The notes under the pieces are model-generated. The model ran no database searches. It worked only from the letters and a program-made list of their open reading frames with translations, and was not told the DNA's origin. Below are positions 59,957 to 64,000 of a stretch of DNA of 64,000 bases, one piece after another; within the stretch, counting starts at the first letter, position 1, and each line of letters begins with the position of its first letter. The position numbers and the translations under genes are program-made. The stretch comes from Dinoroseobacter sp. (GTDB lineage: Bacteria; Pseudomonadota; Alphaproteobacteria; Rhodobacterales; Rhodobacteraceae). Where the stretch lies: contig JASJAW010000018.1 in NCBI GenBank assembly GCA_030066795.1, positions 1-64,000 of the forward strand, given 5' to 3'.

Positions 59957-61268
59957 TCTGCTCGCGATCTACATGCTGCTCGGCTTCATGGCGTTCCTTC
60001 TCATCGGGATGCCTGTGGGGATCGGGATCGCCACGGCCGGCTTCATCTTTGGCTGGATCGGGTTCGGGGATTTCCTGTTTAATCTTGCGCCCTCGCGGAT
60101 CTACGGCGTGGTCACCAAGTACGAATTCCTCGCCATCCCGCTGTTTGTCTACATGGGCGTAATGCTGGAGAAATCTCGCGTGGCCGAGGATATGCTGGAA
60201 GTGATCGGCAGGCTTTCAGGGCGCCTCAATGGCGGTATGGCAATCGCCCTGATCATCGTCGGCGTGCTTATGGGGGCTTCAACCGGGATCGTCGGCGCAA
60301 CCGTTGTCACTTTGACTATGCTCACGATGCCGGTGCTGCTGCGCCGGGGGTATGACAAAGGTCTTTCGGCGGGCGCTATCTGTGCGTCCGGAACGCTGGG
60401 CCAGATCATTCCGCCTTCGCTGGTACTGATCCTGCTGGCGGATATTATGGGGGAAAGCGTCGGCACGCTGTTTGCCGCGTCGATGATCCCCGGCCTGATG
60501 CTCGCGGGTCTCTATATCGCGTTTCTACTGATCCTCGGGCAGCTGAAGCCCGAGATGATGCCGCCCATCCCGGCAGAAGAACGCGCGCAAATCGGCGGGT
60601 GGGAGCTTGCCAAGAAAGCCGTCATGGCGCTGGCCCCACCGCTTCTTCTGGTTGGTGGCGTACTGGGTACAATCATCGGCGGTCTGGCCGCCCCGACCGA
60701 GGCAGCCGGTGTGGGGGCCGCACTCTCGATCATGATTGCCGCGCTCTACCGCCGCCTGAATTTGACGATGATCTGGGAGGCTGCGCAATCGGCTCTGCGT
60801 ATCTCGGCGATGATCTTCTTCATCCTGATCGCGGCGCAGGTCTTCTCCATCGCGTTCCGGGGTCTGCAGGGCGAAGACATCGTTAAGGACACGCTGGCGT
60901 TGATGCCGGGCGGCGAACTTGGGGCGCTGATTTTCCTTATGGTGCTGCTGTTCATCCTCGGGTTCTTCCTCGAATGGATCGAGATCAGCTATATCGCGCT
61001 GCCTTTGTTACTGCCGTTCTTCATGGAGGCAGGCGTGGACATGGTCTGGCTCGCGGCCCTCATCGCGCTGAACCTGCAAACGTCGTTCCTGACGCCGCCC
61101 TTCGGATGGGCGCTCTTCTTCCTGAAGGGGGCCGCGCCGCCCGAGGTCACAACCAGCGCGATCTATCGCGGCGTTATGCCCTTTATCGCCATTCAGGCCT
61201 TCGCGCTGGTGTTGCTCTTCAACTATCCGGGCATCGCCACATGGTTGCCCGAAGCCATCGGCTGGTAG
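59949..61268 (+). CDS. TRAP transporter large permease (DctM type)
   Basis: The 439-residue protein has 12 or so helices, starting MDDLLAIYMLLGFMAFLLIGMPVG. ICASGTLGQIIPPSLVLILLAD and LNLQTSFLTPPFGWALFFLKG are the conserved DctM motifs lining the ion and substrate path. With DctP and DctQ it makes a complete Na+-driven importer. It is convergent with livF, adjacent at the stop codons. Confidence 0.94.
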   Translation: MDDLLAIYMLLGFMAFLLIGMPVGIGIATAGFIFGWIGFGDFLFNLAPSRIYGVVTKYEFLAIPLFVYMGVMLEKSRVAEDMLEVIGRLSGRLNGGMAIALIIVGVLMGASTGIVGATVVTLTMLTMPVLLRRGYDKGLSAGAICASGTLGQIIPPSLVLILLADIMGESVGTLFAASMIPGLMLAGLYIAFLLILGQLKPEMMPPIPAEERAQIGGWELAKKAVMALAPPLLLVGGVLGTIIGGLAAPTEAAGVGAALSIMIAALYRRLNLTMIWEAAQSALRISAMIFFILIAAQVFSIAFRGLQGEDIVKDTLALMPGGELGALIFLMVLLFILGFFLEWIEISYIALPLLLPFFMEAGVDMVWLAALIALNLQTSFLTPPFGWALFFLKGAAPPEVTTSAIYRGVMPFIAIQAFALVLLFNYPGIATWLPEAIGW

Positions 61269-61961
61269 TCAGACGCCAAGCAAACGGGCGGCCTCGTCGA
61301 CGGACAATTCGTCGAGGTTGCCCGTCCACTCACTCTGCCCCCGGTCGAGGATCACCCCACGGTCTGCGATCCGCCTCAACTCTTTCAGGGATTTGTCGAT
61401 CACAAGAATACTCAGGCCGGTCTCTGCGCGGACTGATGCAATTGCATCCCAAATCTCGGATCTTACGACCGGCGCCAACCCCTCCGTTGCTTCATCGAGG
61501 ATCAACGCGCGCGGGTTGGTCATCAGCGCGCGACCGATGGCGAGCATCTGCTGTTCGCCCCCTGACAGGGATGCCGCCATCTGATCTTTCCGTTCTGCCA
61601 GTCGTGGGAACAGCTCCGTCACGCGCGCCATGTCCCATGATCCGATGCGCGCCGCAGCCACCAGGTTCTCGGCAACAGTCAGGTTCGGAAAGCACCGCCG
61701 CCCCTCTGGCACCAGCCCGATCCCCATGCGCGCGACTTTGTGCGCAGCAAGGCCCGCGATATCCGATCCGGCGACCTTCACCGTTCCGCCTCGCGCAGGC
61801 AATAGCCCGCAAAGCGCCCGCACGGTGGTCGTTTTGCCCATCCCGTTGCGCCCCATCAGAGCGACCGTTTCACCCTGGTCCACGCATAGATCGACGCCCT
61901 TCAGAACCTCGCCCGTGCCGTACCCTGCGTGCAGGTCAGAGATGTCGATCATGGTGCTCAT
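61269..61961 (-). CDS. livF: Liv-type ABC transporter ATPase (LivF)
   Basis: The 230-residue ATPase has Walker A GRNGMGKTTTVRAL, signature LSGGEQQMLAIGRALM, Walker B ALILDEATEGLAP and switch region ILVIDKSL, where the usual His is replaced by Lys (IDKSLKEL). It is the last gene of the Liv operon and overlaps livG (ATGA). The replaced switch His may slow ATP hydrolysis. Confidence 0.92.
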   Translation of the reverse strand: MSTMIDISDLHAGYGTGEVLKGVDLCVDQGETVALMGRNGMGKTTTVRALCGLLPARGGTVKVAGSDIAGLAAHKVARMGIGLVPEGRRCFPNLTVAENLVAAARIGSWDMARVTELFPRLAERKDQMAASLSGGEQQMLAIGRALMTNPRALILDEATEGLAPVVRSEIWDAIASVRAETGLSILVIDKSLKELRRIADRGVILDRGQSEWTGNLDELSVDEAARLLGV

Positions 61962-62713
61962 GCCGGAGCCTCATCGCCGAGATACGCTTCGCGAACGCCT
62001 GCATCGGCCCGGATCGCATCCGGTGTGCCAGTCGCGATGATGCGGCCTGCGACCAACACGCTGATCCGGTCGGCCAGTTTGAAGACGGCGTCCATGTCAT
62101 GTTCCACCAGCAGGATCGGCGCCTCCGCCCGCAGGCTATCCAGCAGCGTCGTCATCGCGGCTGTTCCTTCCATGCCCAGACCCGCCATGGGTTCATCCAT
62201 CAGAAAGACCTTGGGATTGAGGGTTAGCGCCACCGCGACCTCTAACTGCCGTCGCTGCCCGTGGCTCAGCGCGGCCGTGACGGTGCCAGCGGCATCAGAC
62301 AGGCCAACTCGATCCAAGGCGGCCTCTGCTTTTTCGCGTAACTCGCTATCGTCCAGTACGGAGCGGAACAGCGCCAAACGTCCTCCGCGCGCGCCCAACG
62401 CCCCAAGTACCGCGTTTTGCAGAACCGTGTGTTCCATCGCCAGAGCCGAGATCTGAAACGTCCGCGCCAGTCCAGCCTGCGCACGTGCCGCAGTGTCCAG
62501 CGCGGTTACATCCGCGCTATCCAACACCACGCGCCCCGCATCCGGGGTCAGCCCGCCCGCAATCTGGGCGATTAGCGTGGACTTGCCCGCACCGTTTGGC
62601 CCGATCAGCGCGTGGATCTCACCGGGACGCAAGTCGAGTGTAACCCCATCCGAAGCCACCAGCGCGCCGAAACGCTTGGTGACGCCGTCGATCTGGAGAA
62701 CCGGCGCGCTCAT
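61958..62713 (-). CDS. livG: Liv-type ABC transporter ATPase (LivG)
   Basis: The 251-residue ATPase has Walker A GPNGAGKSTLIAQIAG, signature LSHGQRRQLEVAVAL, Walker B KVFLMDEPMAGLG and switch His in LLVEHDMDAVF. ATG 62713 overlaps the livM stop. A longer frame to 62824 only shadows livM. It works with LivF as the heterodimeric ATPase of an amino-acid or amide importer. Confidence 0.93.
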   Translation of the reverse strand: MSAPVLQIDGVTKRFGALVASDGVTLDLRPGEIHALIGPNGAGKSTLIAQIAGGLTPDAGRVVLDSADVTALDTAARAQAGLARTFQISALAMEHTVLQNAVLGALGARGGRLALFRSVLDDSELREKAEAALDRVGLSDAAGTVTAALSHGQRRQLEVAVALTLNPKVFLMDEPMAGLGMEGTAAMTTLLDSLRAEAPILLVEHDMDAVFKLADRISVLVAGRIIATGTPDAIRADAGVREAYLGDEAPA

Positions 62714-63684
62714 TTCTGCCCCCGTGTGACCAGTCCGATCAACCCGCCGGGTGCGAATAGAACAACCGCAAGAAGCAATGCGCCCACCCAGATCAGCCAG
62801 TACTCCGAGACACCCCCGAGCCAATGTTCCAGCAGGATGAACAGCGCTGCACCCGCGACTGGGCCAAAAAGCCGCGCGACGCCGCCAAGGATTACAAAGA
62901 TCATGATCTCCCCGGACATCTGCCAGCTGAACATCGTCGGGCTTACGAAGCGGTTGAGATCGGCGAACAGTGCACCGGCAAGTCCGGTAATCGCACCAGA
63001 GATCACGAAGACCGTCAGGCGCAGACGAAAGGGGCGCAGGCCGACGGTTTCCACGCGCTGCGGGGACTGCCGCGCCGACGTCAGCGCCAGACCGAAGGGA
63101 GAAGCCGCGATGCGCGCCGACAGGAACAGCGCCGCCAGCAACAGCACATAGGTGATGCCGAAAAACTCAATGGGGTTCAGCGTATTCAGACCGGGAAATT
63201 CATTGCGGACATAGATCGACAAGCCATCCTCGCCGCCATAGGCCGGCCAGGAGATCGCGAAGTAGTAAAACATTTGCCCGAAGGCGAGCGTGATCATGAT
63301 GAAATAGACGCCGGAGGTGCGCAGGCTCAGCGCGCCGATCGCCAGTGCCGCGAGAGCCGAAGAAACAACAGCCACCAGCCAGATCACCGGCATGGATTTC
63401 GTCCCTTCGATCAGGAAGGGCGCTTCCATGATCGGGTCAAAGGTCTGCGCGTGTTGAGCGAGAATGCCCATTGCGTAGCCGCCGATCCCGAAGAAGACCG
63501 CGTGCCCGAGGCTGACCAAACCGCCGAGCCCGAGCGCAAGGTTCAGGCCCACCCCTGCGAGTGCGAGGATTGCGACCTTGGTGGCCAGCGTGATGGTAAA
63601 GGGTTCATTCGCCCAAAGCGCCCAGAGCGGGACCAGCAGGAGCCCGAGCGCAATCACGGCATTGACGATCCCTTCGCGCGTCAT
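62710..63684 (-). CDS. livM: Liv-type ABC transporter permease (LivM)
   Basis: The 324-residue permease has eight to ten helices, including ALGLGGLVSLGHAVFFGIGGYAMGIL and SLRTSGVYFIMITLAFGQMFYYF, signatures of LivM. FGLALTSARQSPQRVETVGLRPFRLRL is the ATPase-docking loop. Substrates of this family are branched-chain amino acids, amides or urea, and this window does not show which. It follows livH by one base. Confidence 0.93.
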   Translation of the reverse strand: MTREGIVNAVIALGLLLVPLWALWANEPFTITLATKVAILALAGVGLNLALGLGGLVSLGHAVFFGIGGYAMGILAQHAQTFDPIMEAPFLIEGTKSMPVIWLVAVVSSALAALAIGALSLRTSGVYFIMITLAFGQMFYYFAISWPAYGGEDGLSIYVRNEFPGLNTLNPIEFFGITYVLLLAALFLSARIAASPFGLALTSARQSPQRVETVGLRPFRLRLTVFVISGAITGLAGALFADLNRFVSPTMFSWQMSGEIMIFVILGGVARLFGPVAGAALFILLEHWLGGVSEYWLIWVGALLLAVVLFAPGGLIGLVTRGQK

Positions 63685-63685
63685 C

Positions 63686-64000
63686 TCATACCCGCCCGAA
63701 CAGGCCCGTGGGCCGGTAGATCAGTACAGCCGCCATCAGGATGTAGATCAGCATCGACGCCAGCGCCGACCCCACAGCCGTTGCCGCAGACGGGTCCATT
63801 ACGGTGCCGAACAGCACAGGCAGGAAAGACCGACCCAGCGTATCGGTCAGCCCCAGCAGGATTGCCCCAATGAACGCGCCTTTGATGGACCCGATTCCCC
63901 CAATCACGATGACCACGAAGGCGAGGATCAGCACAGGCTCTCCCATGCCCACCTGCACCGATTGGATTGCGCCGACTAGTGCGCCAGCGAGACCGGCTAG
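63686..64000 (-). CDS. livH: Liv-type ABC transporter permease (LivH), partial
   Basis: The C-terminal 104 residues or so of a LivH permease are present. The frame stays open to the window edge (LAGLAGALVGAIQS upstream of VGMGEPVLILAFVVIVIGG). It ends LMAAVLIYRPTGLFGRV, the typical LivH end. The 5' part and any binding-protein gene lie beyond 64000. Confidence 0.9.
   Translation of the reverse strand, partial: LAGLAGALVGAIQSVQVGMGEPVLILAFVVIVIGGIGSIKGAFIGAILLGLTDTLGRSFLPVLFGTVMDPSAATAVGSALASMLIYILMAAVLIYRPTGLFGRV

Noticed and set aside
1-64000. Insertion sequences, prophage genes or CRISPR arrays
   Set aside because: No transposase, integrase, phage structural gene or spaced direct repeat was seen on either strand.

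Overview
The window looks like the chromosome of a marine Rhodobacteraceae (roseobacter-type) alphaproteobacterium. It is mostly GC-rich and densely coded. Supporting this are propionyl-CoA synthetase, a fused malic enzyme-phosphotransacetylase, a large beta-oxidation operon with MerR regulators, TRAP and Liv transporters, and a run of small proteins of the type seen in roseobacters. No insertion sequence, prophage, CRISPR array or rRNA is visible. One tRNA is present (Gly, UCC).

Region 1 (1-8.6 kb) is accessory. It holds an AT-rich membrane protein gene, a DksA/TraR zinc-finger protein, an orphan Phd-type antitoxin, an outer-membrane beta-barrel gene broken by one in-frame stop, and four short two-helix membrane proteins. 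FNR/Dnr-type boxes (TTGAY-N4-ATCAA-like) lie before several of these genes. Two are placed identically relative to a -10 element, as expected for class II activation, so this looks like a low-oxygen or nitric-oxide response cluster. Region 2 (8.6-21 kb) is mixed core metabolism and regulation: cytochrome b561, glyA, NAD kinase, a hybrid kinase with a sigma-54-type response regulator, prpE and maeB.

Region 3 (21.1-25.7 kb) is a compact nucleoside-salvage operon, cdd-deoA-deoB-add-upp. Region 4 (26.8-40.3 kb) is fatty-acid metabolism. A seven-gene minus-strand operon runs MerR regulator, two acyl-CoA dehydrogenases, a small protein, a GST, a thiolase and a FadJ-type fusion. A palindromic operator lies in its promoter. 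A second MerR gene, two hotdog thioesterases and a MATE pump follow. Region 5 (40.3-52.5 kb) holds an ArsC-like protein, pyrD, a 5'-nucleotidase, an MFS pump, a Tat-exported multicopper oxidase, a 31-residue membrane protein, a SRAP protein, tRNA-Gly, an ABC exporter and an acyl-CoA synthetase.

Region 6 (52.5-57.2 kb) is the most interesting part. A guanidine-I (ykkC) riboswitch precedes a nitrate/taurine-type ABC transporter, a ureohydrolase with the features expected of a guanidine hydrolase, and an overlapping 141-residue protein whose first 23 residues contain eight histidines. I read this as a guanidine uptake and hydrolysis operon with its own candidate metal-delivery protein. Region 7 (57.2-64 kb) holds a polysaccharide-deacetylase-like hydrolase, a complete TRAP transporter and a minus-strand Liv-type ABC transporter that runs off the end of the window.
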